Shown here: positions 27,069-33,896 of the stretch, in pieces | Position numbering within the stretch: the stretch's first letter is position 1 | How the letters are laid out: every line of letters starts with the position of its first letter | Assembly: GCF_000966195.1 (NCBI RefSeq) | Contig: NZ_LAHL01000020.1 | Location: 1-39,865, forward strand | From: Domibacillus robiginosus | Lineage (GTDB): Bacteria; Bacillota; Bacilli; Bacillales; Domibacillaceae | Reading direction: 5' to 3' | Length of the DNA: 39,865 nt | Notes under the pieces: model-generated | The model's database searches: none | What the model was told of the DNA's origin: nothing | What the model saw: only the letters and a program-made list of their open reading frames with translations | Translations under genes and position numbers: made by a program

Positions 27069-27541
27069 CGCATCCTCCCCTTCTTTTTTAAAGGTAACTA
27101 ATCTTTCTTCACCCTGTACATTACCGATTAATTTTGTGTTTTCTGCGCAGGTCTGGTTAATTTTGTGTAAAGTAATTTCTATTGTTGTAAAAAGTATTTC
27201 GAAAACTTTAATAAGTCATAGTAAATATCTATTTTTATACAACTTTGCATAGAGTTGTTGCGAAATTAACATATTAAAAACAAAGATGATATATTTCATC
27301 TTCTCCTTGTTATAAAAAAGGAAAGCAATTGAGCTTTATTTACGCGATAGTAAACCAAATTAATATTTATCAAAATAATGGGCTTATTTGTTGTTGTCCT
27401 AGAGTGCCGACTTCCCTGTCCCTCGCAACCCTCCCGTCAAATTTGTAGATAACGCAAAAAAGGCAGCCTCAAGGCTGCCTCTCGATTTCTTTTTAACATT
27501 TTAAAGAGATATATTTAGCATGCAAATGGTCTTTCTCTCTA
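27069..27541. other. Intergenic region between the amidase and MFS genes
   Basis: It carries the amidase terminator at 27456-27482 and must contain the MFS promoter. No gene or clear operator was seen. Confidence 0.4.
27456..27482 (-). terminator. Terminator after the amidase gene
   Basis: The arms GGCAGCCT/AGGCTGCC with a two-base loop are followed on the minus strand by a T run. Confidence 0.85.
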
Positions 27542-28975
27542 TTAACTTGCTACTTTGTAAAGTGTCTCAACGTTAAATCCTTTGGCTTTATAGTAGTCTA
27601 AAATACCAAGATAGATGGCTTTGGCTGCTACGGTCTGCCAGTAGTCTGACTTCAGTTTATCATTATCGCTTTTATTCGTAATGAAGCCGAGTTCTGCCAG
27701 CGTAGCCGGCATATTATTTTCGCGGAGAACACCATAATTTCCTGACTTCACCCCGCGGTCCCTTAAGTTCCAGGCAGCTATCATTCTCGTTTGAATTTTG
27801 GTTGCCAGCAATTTGCTGTCTGACACATATGGGTTTGTGCCAGCCGAATAATAGAATGTTTCTGTGCCAGTCGCGCTCGCGCTCGCCGCATTTGCATGAA
27901 TACTGACAAACACATTCCCTTTATTTTTTATAGCAAAATCAGGACGCGCATTTATAGAAACAAATGTATCTGAAGAGCGGGTCATTTTTACGTTGAAAGG
28001 TGTCTTCTTCAGCAAGTTGTTTACTTTCAGGCTAGTAGAAAGCACAACATCTTTTTCCCTCAGCCCAAATCCAACTGAACCGGGATCTTTGCCACCATGC
28101 CCTGGATCAAGGATTATTGTTTGTCCGGAGAGACGCGAATCTGCTCTAGCAGGTGGCGCGGAAATGTTGCCACCGTCTCCTGTTGCCGAGTTACGCAAAT
28201 AATAAGTACTGACAAAACCAACTGTGCTACCTGTTTTAATATATGTCCAGCCCCCAACTGAATGAGCACCTAACACTTTTACGTTTTTTGCAATCTTTCC
28301 TTTAGAAACAAAGGATGTCGAAGGACCTGTACGAATGTTTAAATTTTCAACGTCTGTCCAGAATGTTTTTGAAAAGCTTGTGGATTGTTTGGTACGAAAT
28401 GCCGGATTAATTGCACGCGCCAAGAAGACAGCAAAATCTGCACGTTTGATAGTTAAATTCATACCAAATGTGCCCCCGCCTGTTCCACTCGCAACACCAC
28501 GATCCATCAACGCTTTTGCAGCTCCAGAGGTTGTACCCCCGTACGAGTAACCAAATGCATTCGCAATCATAATGGCCATCTCCCCGCGCGTAACGTCCTT
28601 ATTCGGATAAAAACGGCCTGTACTTACCCCAGATAAAGAGTTAGTAATATTTTTTTTATCCACACTAGATTGTATAAAACCGGAAGCATAGTTACCCGTT
28701 CCAACATCTGAGAATACTGTTTTCCTTTGTGCACCGTTTAGTTGAAGAGCGCGGCCAATTAGGGTAACAGCCTCAGCCCTTGTTATGGCTTGATGAGGAT
28801 TAAAAGACGTTTTAGATGACCCCTTTGCAATTTCTCCATCGGCTAAATAATTTACCTCATCTGCTGCGCGGCTTGGTACATCTGTAAAACTTGCTGCCTG
28901 CGCGGGAAGATTGATGCCTAATTGTAAAATGGTTAGTAAAAAAACCAGAATAAAAACAGTAATACCTCTCTTCAT
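27542..28975 (-). CDS. SLH-anchored N-acetylmuramoyl-L-alanine amidase with SH3b domain
   Basis: This secreted 477-residue autolysin cuts the bond between MurNAc and L-alanine. The signal peptide covers about 1-28. Three SLH repeats (30-190; FNPHQAITRAEAV, FYPNKDVTRGEMA, MNLTIKRADFA) anchor it to the wall polymer. A bacterial SH3 domain (207-261; LNIRTGPSTSF, GWTYIKTGSTVGFVSTYYL) follows. The Amidase_3 domain (285-462) has zinc ligands His293 (DPGHGG), Glu307 (REKD) and His360 (SIHAN), and catalytic Glu428 (LAELGF). The ATG has GAAAGAGG upstream. A WalR-type box lies 111 bases upstream, consistent with control by the essential WalRK system. A broken partial copy lies 3.2 kb away next to an IS30 element. 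Confidence 0.93.
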   Translation of the reverse strand: MKRGITVFILVFLLTILQLGINLPAQAASFTDVPSRAADEVNYLADGEIAKGSSKTSFNPHQAITRAEAVTLIGRALQLNGAQRKTVFSDVGTGNYASGFIQSSVDKKNITNSLSGVSTGRFYPNKDVTRGEMAIMIANAFGYSYGGTTSGAAKALMDRGVASGTGGGTFGMNLTIKRADFAVFLARAINPAFRTKQSTSFSKTFWTDVENLNIRTGPSTSFVSKGKIAKNVKVLGAHSVGGWTYIKTGSTVGFVSTYYLRNSATGDGGNISAPPARADSRLSGQTIILDPGHGGKDPGSVGFGLREKDVVLSTSLKVNNLLKKTPFNVKMTRSSDTFVSINARPDFAIKNKGNVFVSIHANAASASATGTETFYYSAGTNPYVSDSKLLATKIQTRMIAAWNLRDRGVKSGNYGVLRENNMPATLAELGFITNKSDNDKLKSDYWQTVAAKAIYLGILDYYKAKGFNVETLYKVAS

Positions 28976-29085
28976 ATTTTTGCCTCTTTCCTTATTTGTC
29001 TGGGATGTTTTTTGATATTTATTTCTTTTATTCTCTTTTATTTATTTCGGTTGAAGGTAACCCTTTAGGAGTACTAATGGAGGAA

Positions 29086-29102
29086 TGTAACAACAATGTA
29101 AC
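29086..29102 (+). promoter_or_regulatory. WalR (YycF) box candidate upstream of the amidase
   Basis: TGTAAC-AACAA-TGTAAC fits the known TGTWAH-N5-TGTWAH direct repeat exactly. The second repeat also forms a palindrome with TTACATT at 29108-29114. It lies on the strand opposite to the amidase, 111 bases before its start. Confidence 0.6.
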
Positions 29103-29172
29103 CTTTGTTACATTAATGAAATAAAGGAGTTTTGTCTAATGCCTAAAATTTTTCTAAATTTTATTCTTCACT

Positions 29173-29204
29173 AAAAAAGATCAACCAGTAATTTCCGGCT
29201 GACC
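29173..29204 (-). terminator. Possible terminator downstream of sleB
   Basis: GGTCAGCCGG pairs with CTGGTTGATC using three G-T wobbles, followed by a T run on the minus strand. It is far (about 340 bases) from the sleB stop, as if something between them had been lost. Confidence 0.55.
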
Positions 29205-29539
29205 TTGCATCACAGTATACTATTATAAAAAAACTACGTCTAAGTTTTGGATTTAACATAGCCATTTTTTCGTTAGCTGATTAGCAAGGCTGTCAACTGT
29301 TTCTTAAAATCCTTGCCAACCCTTTCCCATACTGCCTCAAAGGTTTTCATCCCCCGTCTAAAGCAGATAATGTAATCCCATCAAAGTGAGTATTGTCTTA
29401 CCTTGCTGCTCGTAGAACGCAGATATATTTAGGATCTCTAGTTAATAACCCGATTAATCATCCAGCAAGGGGCCCAGTAACTTATATAGGAAACTGTATG
29501 TTTAAAAAGGGCTCATTTGGGATGACAACTGCTGTTTTC

Positions 29540-30316
29540 CTATTCAGCAAAAATGTGCTTTCCGATTTGTTTAATTTGGGGCCTAGACCATATCCATCTA
29601 CTTGTTGCAGTATCGGGATTAAAATAATATAATGCTTCACCAGTCGGATCCCAGCCATTTATCGCATCAAGCACCGCTTTTTTAGCTGTTTCATCTGGTG
29701 TTAACCAGATTTGTCCATCTGCGACCGCTGTAAAAGCGAGCGGTTCAAAAATAACACCAGCTACAGTGTTTGGAAAGCTTTCGCTTTGTATTCGATTTAA
29801 TATAACGGCTGCAACAGCAACTTGCCCTTCATAAGGCTCACCTCGGGCTTCTCCATAAACTGCTTGAGCCATGAGCTGAATGTCATTCTGGGAAAAACCG
29901 GGCGGTGTGTTTACTGATTGAGCTGTAGTTCTAGCACCTCCATAGTATGTGAAAGATCGACCTTTTCTAATTTGGTTTTTCACATATGCTTCATCATACT
30001 TTGAGGCTTTTTTAAGTTTTTCCTTCGTACTGGCACCAGCAAGACCGTCCACTTCTAAGCCAAAGGATTTTTGGAAATTACGAAGCGCCCAATATGTGGA
30101 CCATCCGAATACGCCATCTATTTGGCCACGGTAATAACCTGTATATTGAAGCCGGGCTTGTAGTTCAATCACGTCATCCCCCTCTGCACCCCGTTGAATA
30201 ACTTGTGGTGAAAATGCTCCTGTGTTCTGTGTTGTGACTCGCAACCCAAATACAAATAAAGCCCCTACTGTCATACAAATAATTATATATTTCTTCCACT
30301 TCTTCATCTTCCTCAT
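29540..30316 (-). CDS. sleB: Spore cortex-lytic enzyme SleB
   Basis: SleB is a lytic transglycosylase that acts on muramic-delta-lactam cortex during germination. The 258-residue protein has an N-terminal signal/membrane segment (about 9-27). A peptidoglycan-binding domain follows (about 35-95; RGAEGDDVIELQARLQYTGY, DGVFGWSTYWALRNFQ). The C-terminal SleB catalytic domain (about 140-258) has the glutamate in AQAVYGEARGEPYEGQVAVAAVILNR, summarised by its AVYGEARGEP core. Start 30316 has GGTGG five bases upstream; a GTG nine bases earlier overlaps the Shine-Dalgarno. YpeB, the partner usually encoded just downstream, is absent, and the space after sleB holds no intact gene. Confidence 0.92.
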   Translation of the reverse strand: MRKMKKWKKYIIICMTVGALFVFGLRVTTQNTGAFSPQVIQRGAEGDDVIELQARLQYTGYYRGQIDGVFGWSTYWALRNFQKSFGLEVDGLAGASTKEKLKKASKYDEAYVKNQIRKGRSFTYYGGARTTAQSVNTPPGFSQNDIQLMAQAVYGEARGEPYEGQVAVAAVILNRIQSESFPNTVAGVIFEPLAFTAVADGQIWLTPDETAKKAVLDAINGWDPTGEALYYFNPDTATSRWIWSRPQIKQIGKHIFAE

Positions 30317-30325
30317 ACTGTCCAC

Positions 30326-30607
30326 CTTTTTATACGCATTTTAATACTATGTTGGTAACAGTTCCCTTGCTTTATACACAAAAATTAGAATTAGGCGAGA
30401 CAAAAAAGAACCTTTATAATTTGCATCAACAAGAAACGCCGATTACTCGGTGACTCTAAGACATTTCCTCTTCATTCTGCACAGAAACTGGACGTTTTTT
30501 TTATTTCTGTTTTAAAAAAAGTACTGGTTGTTTTTGTTAAGATAAAGGAGTAATCAATTTTATATTTATAGAAATTTTCAAAACCTGATTGGGGGGCAAC
30601 TTTAGTA
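30326..30607. other. Divergent promoter region, sleB and nuclease-like gene
   Basis: AT-rich. A CATAGTA word suitable as a sigma-G -10 element precedes sleB, but a well-spaced -35 was not found. No further element was identified. Confidence 0.35.
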
Positions 30608-31861
30608 ATGGAACAGCTCATTAAAGATTTTAAAGGAGATTCTGAGTCCGTCTATCATACATGGTTCTTAAACAATGATGAAAGACTAAAAGTTTTCCGT
30701 ACAATAAGAAAAAGTTTAGTAAGAGTCATTATGGAAATCGAGAATGAAACATTTGGAAATGATTTTAAGGGATCAAGTTTAGAAACAGTTATCACGGCTA
30801 TTTCTGAGCAGAAACAAGTCTTTGAAGGTGCAGCCCACGCTTTCTTTTGGAAGCCTAAACTTCGAATCCCAGATATTTATGAAAACGAGGACAATAAGAA
30901 ATCGTTTGGGCGTTTTTTAAAAGCATGTCTGCAAGCAACAAACGAAAAGCAGGTGTTATCTGAAATTCACATATTAGATGGGTTAAAAATCAAGGGGCTA
31001 GGACCGGCAGTTGCGAACATTCTTTATTTTCTACATCCTACGTTATTTCCACCGTTTAACACGGCAATATTAAATGGGTTTAATTCGCTGTTTAATCAAA
31101 AGAAAAAATTAGGTTCTTGGGAAGCCTACTTGGAAATACGTGAAATAATGATTGATTATAATAACCGTCACCGTTCTTTACTCTCTAAAGATTTAGGTGC
31201 AATCGCCGGGCTTTTGTTTGAAATTGGAAGTAAGCGTTTAGTGGTTGAAGGGAATGCCCTAGAAGTAATTAAAGTGGAAGAAGAAAAAAGAGATAAAGCA
31301 AGAAGAAAAAGACATAAACAGGTTCAAGACGATGAGCATGAGGAAAATGCCCATTCAGAAATGCAGTATCACCTTGCACGGTTGGGCAAAGCATTAGGAT
31401 ATAATGTCTGGATAGCAAGAAACGATCATAAAAAATCATGGGATGGAATAAAGCTTGGAGAACTTTCCTTGAAAGAGCTACGTTTGCCACTTATAACGCC
31501 TGCTGTTTTTGACACAATATCACTTATTGATGTTCTTTGGTTAGATAACAATAATAATATTGTCAGTGGTTTTGAGGTAGAAAAAAGCACTTCTATTTAT
31601 TCGGGTATACTTCGATTAAATGATTTAGCTCTTTCCATAAACAAAGGACAAAATTTCTTTTATTTAGTAGCTCCAGAGAAAAGAGAGAAGGAAATTAAAG
31701 CCCAATTGTTGCGGCCATCATTTAAATCACTAGATTCTTTTTCGTATATATTATTTAAAGATTTAAGGTGCGATTGTGACGCTATGTGTAAATTTGGAAA
31801 TGATGTGTCCGTACTTCAAAGAATTTCGAAAGACGTATTAGTACTGAATATAAATGATTAA
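30608..31861 (+). CDS. Predicted HhH/restriction-endonuclease-fold protein
   Basis: This is a 417-residue soluble protein with two parts. The N-terminal part has LDGLKIKGLGPAVANILYFL (124-143), a helix-hairpin-helix-like turn, followed by PTLFPPFNTAIL, which recalls the HhH-GPD arrangement of DNA glycosylases with Asn in place of the catalytic Asp. A lysine/arginine-rich linker (225-238) follows. The C-terminal part (about 247-370) has HSEMQYHLARLGKALGYNVWIARND, summarised by Glu251, then SLIDVLWL (Asp308) and GFEVEKSTSIYSGILRLNDL (Glu323, Glu325, Lys326). This pattern fits a PD-(D/E)xK nuclease-like domain known from many uncharacterised bacterial proteins. No methylase or partner is adjacent. 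It may act in defence or repair. The start has GGGGGG eleven bases away. Confidence 0.7.
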   Translation: MEQLIKDFKGDSESVYHTWFLNNDERLKVFRTIRKSLVRVIMEIENETFGNDFKGSSLETVITAISEQKQVFEGAAHAFFWKPKLRIPDIYENEDNKKSFGRFLKACLQATNEKQVLSEIHILDGLKIKGLGPAVANILYFLHPTLFPPFNTAILNGFNSLFNQKKKLGSWEAYLEIREIMIDYNNRHRSLLSKDLGAIAGLLFEIGSKRLVVEGNALEVIKVEEEKRDKARRKRHKQVQDDEHEENAHSEMQYHLARLGKALGYNVWIARNDHKKSWDGIKLGELSLKELRLPLITPAVFDTISLIDVLWLDNNNNIVSGFEVEKSTSIYSGILRLNDLALSINKGQNFFYLVAPEKREKEIKAQLLRPSFKSLDSFSYILFKDLRCDCDAMCKFGNDVSVLQRISKDVLVLNIND

Positions 31862-32069
31862 TTAATTTATTTCCGTATTGATTTTTTAGAAAAGTCAAAA
31901 AGGACCAAACTGAATTGTACCTCAATTGTTAGACACGCTAACAACTGAAGATGCAGCTCAACCTGGTCCTTTTTATCATCTATTATTAGATCAACACACC
32001 TTTAGCATAATAAAATCCAATATTAATTTTCAACATCTTTTACTGGAGATTACTGCTTCCTGTTAGTTC
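31862..32069. other. Intergenic region with a long hairpin
   Basis: It holds the 78-bp interrupted hairpin at 31897-31974. Its CTGAATTGTACC...GTTAGACA part resembles IS3-family ends, so it may be a transposon-derived terminator. Confidence 0.4.
31897..31974 (+). terminator. Long interrupted hairpin, terminator-like, possibly of IS origin
   Basis: The outer arms AAAAAGGACCA/TGGTCCTTTTT are exact 11-bp complements. An inner hairpin TTGTTAG/CTAACAA sits within. It ends in a T run, directly after the nuclease-like gene. Confidence 0.65.
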
Positions 32070-32285
32070 TCAGAGCAGCTTTAAAATTTCAGACTGATTT
32101 TTCGCTTGGATTTTGGCACGATACATCGCCGTGTCTGCATTTTTTATGAGCGTTTTGACTGTATCCCCATCTTCGAGGAAATAACCGAGTAATGCCTGTA
32201 CAGTTGGGGAGATGTATATGAATATGCCGTTGGCCGAAATAGATGAGATAATTTTTTCGAATTTCTCAGAAATTCCGCGACAAAC
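32070..32285 (-). pseudogene. Relic of a GGDEF diguanylate cyclase 3' end
   Basis: On the minus strand the frame ends GYFLEDGDTVKTLIKNADTAMYRAK followed by IQAKNQSEILKLL and a stop; the first part is the classic end of GGDEF domains (DGDTVKTLIKNADTAMYRAK). Just before it, FEKIISSISANGIFIYISPT fits the preceding helix and strand. Between them the expected SIGI-type segment appears only in another frame, so small indels are present. The GGDEF signature itself and all upstream parts are missing. Confidence 0.75.
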
Positions 32286-32303
32286 TTTAACAAGACCTAA
32301 AAC

Positions 32304-32332
32304 TAAAAAAAGCTGCCGATTTTGCCGACAGC
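32304..32332 (-). terminator. Terminator after the TlpA-type gene
   Basis: The minus-strand stem GCTGTCG/CGGCAGC with a short loop is followed by TTTTTTT. Confidence 0.7.
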
Positions 32333-32355
32333 CTGGTTCCCTCTTAATAAACAGC

Positions 32356-32895
32356 TCACTTTAGTAAGTTAATCATCATGGATTTATCCATTGGACCAAC
32401 AATTTTTTGGTGAACGATGCCTTCTTCGTTTAATACGTATGTCGTTGGAATCGTATATACTTGATATGTTTCCGTTATCGTTCCATCCTCGTCCATTAAA
32501 ATTGGGAACGTTAAACCATACTCCTCAGCAAATTCACTGACTGTTGTGCTACTTTCTTCTATATTAACTGCAAGAATTTCGACGTTTTCCGGTTCTCCGT
32601 CATAAAAAGACTGCATATGCGGCATTTCCGCTTTACATGGAGGACACCACGTTGCCCAGAAATTTAAAAACACTTTTTTCCCTTCGTAGTCAGACAACTT
32701 CACTTCTTTACCTTCCATCGTTTTCACGGTGAAATCAGGTGCTTTTTCTCCTTTTGCAATACCTGTTACATCATCTTTAACGACCGCCCCTGTGTTTACG
32801 CTTGCTGTAATTTCTTTCCGATCGTTGAAAAAATTGAACCCAGCAACTCCGATCAAGAGTGCCAGCAATAAAACGCCAAACCATTTTTTACTCAT
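32356..32895 (-). CDS. TlpA/ResA-type membrane-anchored thiol-disulfide reductase
   Basis: The 179-residue extracytoplasmic thioredoxin-fold protein has an N-terminal membrane anchor (about 5-22). The active site ATWCPPCKAEMPHM has Cys84 and Cys87. The later YQVYTIPTTYVLNEEG contains the cis-proline loop. The WCPPC site differs from the WCEPC of the true ResA at 36.7 kb, so this is a paralogue, possibly acting on a different client. The ATG at 32895 has GGAGG seven bases upstream; a longer frame to 32931 lies inside the upstream gene. It overlaps that gene by 8 bp and is surely translationally coupled to it. Confidence 0.88.
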   Translation of the reverse strand: MSKKWFGVLLLALLIGVAGFNFFNDRKEITASVNTGAVVKDDVTGIAKGEKAPDFTVKTMEGKEVKLSDYEGKKVFLNFWATWCPPCKAEMPHMQSFYDGEPENVEILAVNIEESSTTVSEFAEEYGLTFPILMDEDGTITETYQVYTIPTTYVLNEEGIVHQKIVGPMDKSMMINLLK

Positions 32896-33460
32896 ATTTT
32901 TTCCTCCAAATAATGAGATAAGCCGTAACAATTATATACACAAGCGACTCCGTTCCAAAAAGAAGACCTTCTGCTGATAAAAAGAGCAGTTGCCAGAAAA
33001 GCAGCAATACGAGTGCACGTTCGAGACCTTCTTTGGCTACAAAGAAAAAGAGGATGCTTCCTGCTGCTTGCACAATAACCCAGATTGCCCACGTACTTGT
33101 AAGGGCAGACAAAGCAAGGGGATAAAGGGCAACGATTGCAGCCCACGCTCTTGCCGTTTCAAGAGACGACATTTTTTTCACATAGGTATATAAAAGTGCG
33201 GCGGCCAATCCAAGCCAGAATCCGTATATGCCTCCATTAAAATAGACAATCGACATCGGTGCCTGCAAGACAAGTTGAAATTGAAAAAGAATGATGCTCA
33301 ATTTCCAGACAATCACGAATAAAAAAGCAGCATTGCTGAACTGGTCCGCAAATGATTTTCCGTACTGGATCCGTGCATACAGCCAGGCACCAAACAAGGC
33401 AATAACGATTGCTGGATGTTGAACCGGAAGCGTCAAATTAGCAATTTGAATAAACTCCAT
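32888..33460 (-). CDS. Polytopic membrane protein coupled to the TlpA-type gene
   Basis: The 190-residue protein has about six hydrophobic segments and few charged residues. It begins MEFIQIANLTLPVQHPAIVI, and helices with GGIYGFWLGLAAALLY and LFFFVAKEGLERAL follow. The pattern is faintly like prolipoprotein diacylglyceryl transferase-type membrane proteins, but no catalytic motif is clear. Its stop codon overlaps the start of the TlpA-type gene, so the two proteins probably work together. It could be an electron-transfer or assembly partner for the thioredoxin. The start has AAAGGAGA upstream. The family is not recognised by name. Confidence 0.75.
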   Translation of the reverse strand: MEFIQIANLTLPVQHPAIVIALFGAWLYARIQYGKSFADQFSNAAFLFVIVWKLSIILFQFQLVLQAPMSIVYFNGGIYGFWLGLAAALLYTYVKKMSSLETARAWAAIVALYPLALSALTSTWAIWVIVQAAGSILFFFVAKEGLERALVLLLFWQLLFLSAEGLLFGTESLVYIIVTAYLIIWRKKYE

Positions 33461-33510
33461 ATCGTCTCCTTTTATTAAGTGTTATCATATGCATATTTGT
33501 GATTGTTTAT

Positions 33511-33540
33511 AAAAAAAGGCCACCGACTTTGTCGACAGCC
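33511..33540 (-). terminator. Terminator upstream of the TlpA operon
   Basis: The minus-strand stem GGCTGTCGAC/GTCGGTGGCC with an AAA loop and three G-T wobbles is followed by a run of seven T. It would stop transcripts arriving from the ltaS side. Confidence 0.75.
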
Positions 33541-33896
33541 TTAATCACAGCATTAGGTTTACGATAAATTTGTCTCTTTAATTAATCAGCTCAGAAGCCA
33601 TCAATACTCTCCGTATATGCACCTTAAAAAGAAACTTCTAAGGCCGCGGGTTTTTCATCATTTTATAGGTGTCTAATCTTTAATAGCTTTGTTTGACCAA
33701 CTCATTTTTTTCTTTCAAAAAACGACCATAAGACAAACCCTATAATTAAACCTAAAAAAAAAGTACAATGTATGGCATAGCCACAATTATCCCCCCGATC
33801 AATATGCGTCCTCAGTAAAACCACACTCCATTTAGGATTAAAAGTAAAAAGTAACTAACTTTAGATAAATCATCAAGAGTATTGTTCTACATGTTT
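33541..33896. other. Intergenic region with a membrane-protein relic
   Basis: Apart from the fragment at 33702-33812 no gene is supported. A weak AAGAAACTTCT word occurs near 33628. Confidence 0.35.
33702..33812 (-). pseudogene. Frameshifted C-terminal fragment of a small membrane protein
   Basis: The minus strand reads ILIGGIIVAMPYIVLFF, then after a shift within a nine-base homopolymer tract LGLIIGFVLWSFFERKK and a stop. The two pieces together look like two membrane helices with a charged tail. The upstream coding sequence is interrupted by a stop. Confidence 0.35.

Larger units (their letters stand above)
28976..29539. other. Intergenic region with amidase control elements
   Basis: It contains the WalR-like box and palindrome (29086-29114) and a terminator (29173-29204). 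Between 29210 and 29390 a minus-strand frame with MKTFEAVWERVGKDFKKQ, shifted soon after, looks like the relic of a coding region of unknown family. Confidence 0.45.

Noticed and set aside
30326-30400. Sigma-G-type promoter for sleB (GTATA and CATAGTA)
   Set aside because: The -10 word fits, but the gap to the nearest -35 is about 21 bases, longer than the usual 17-18.
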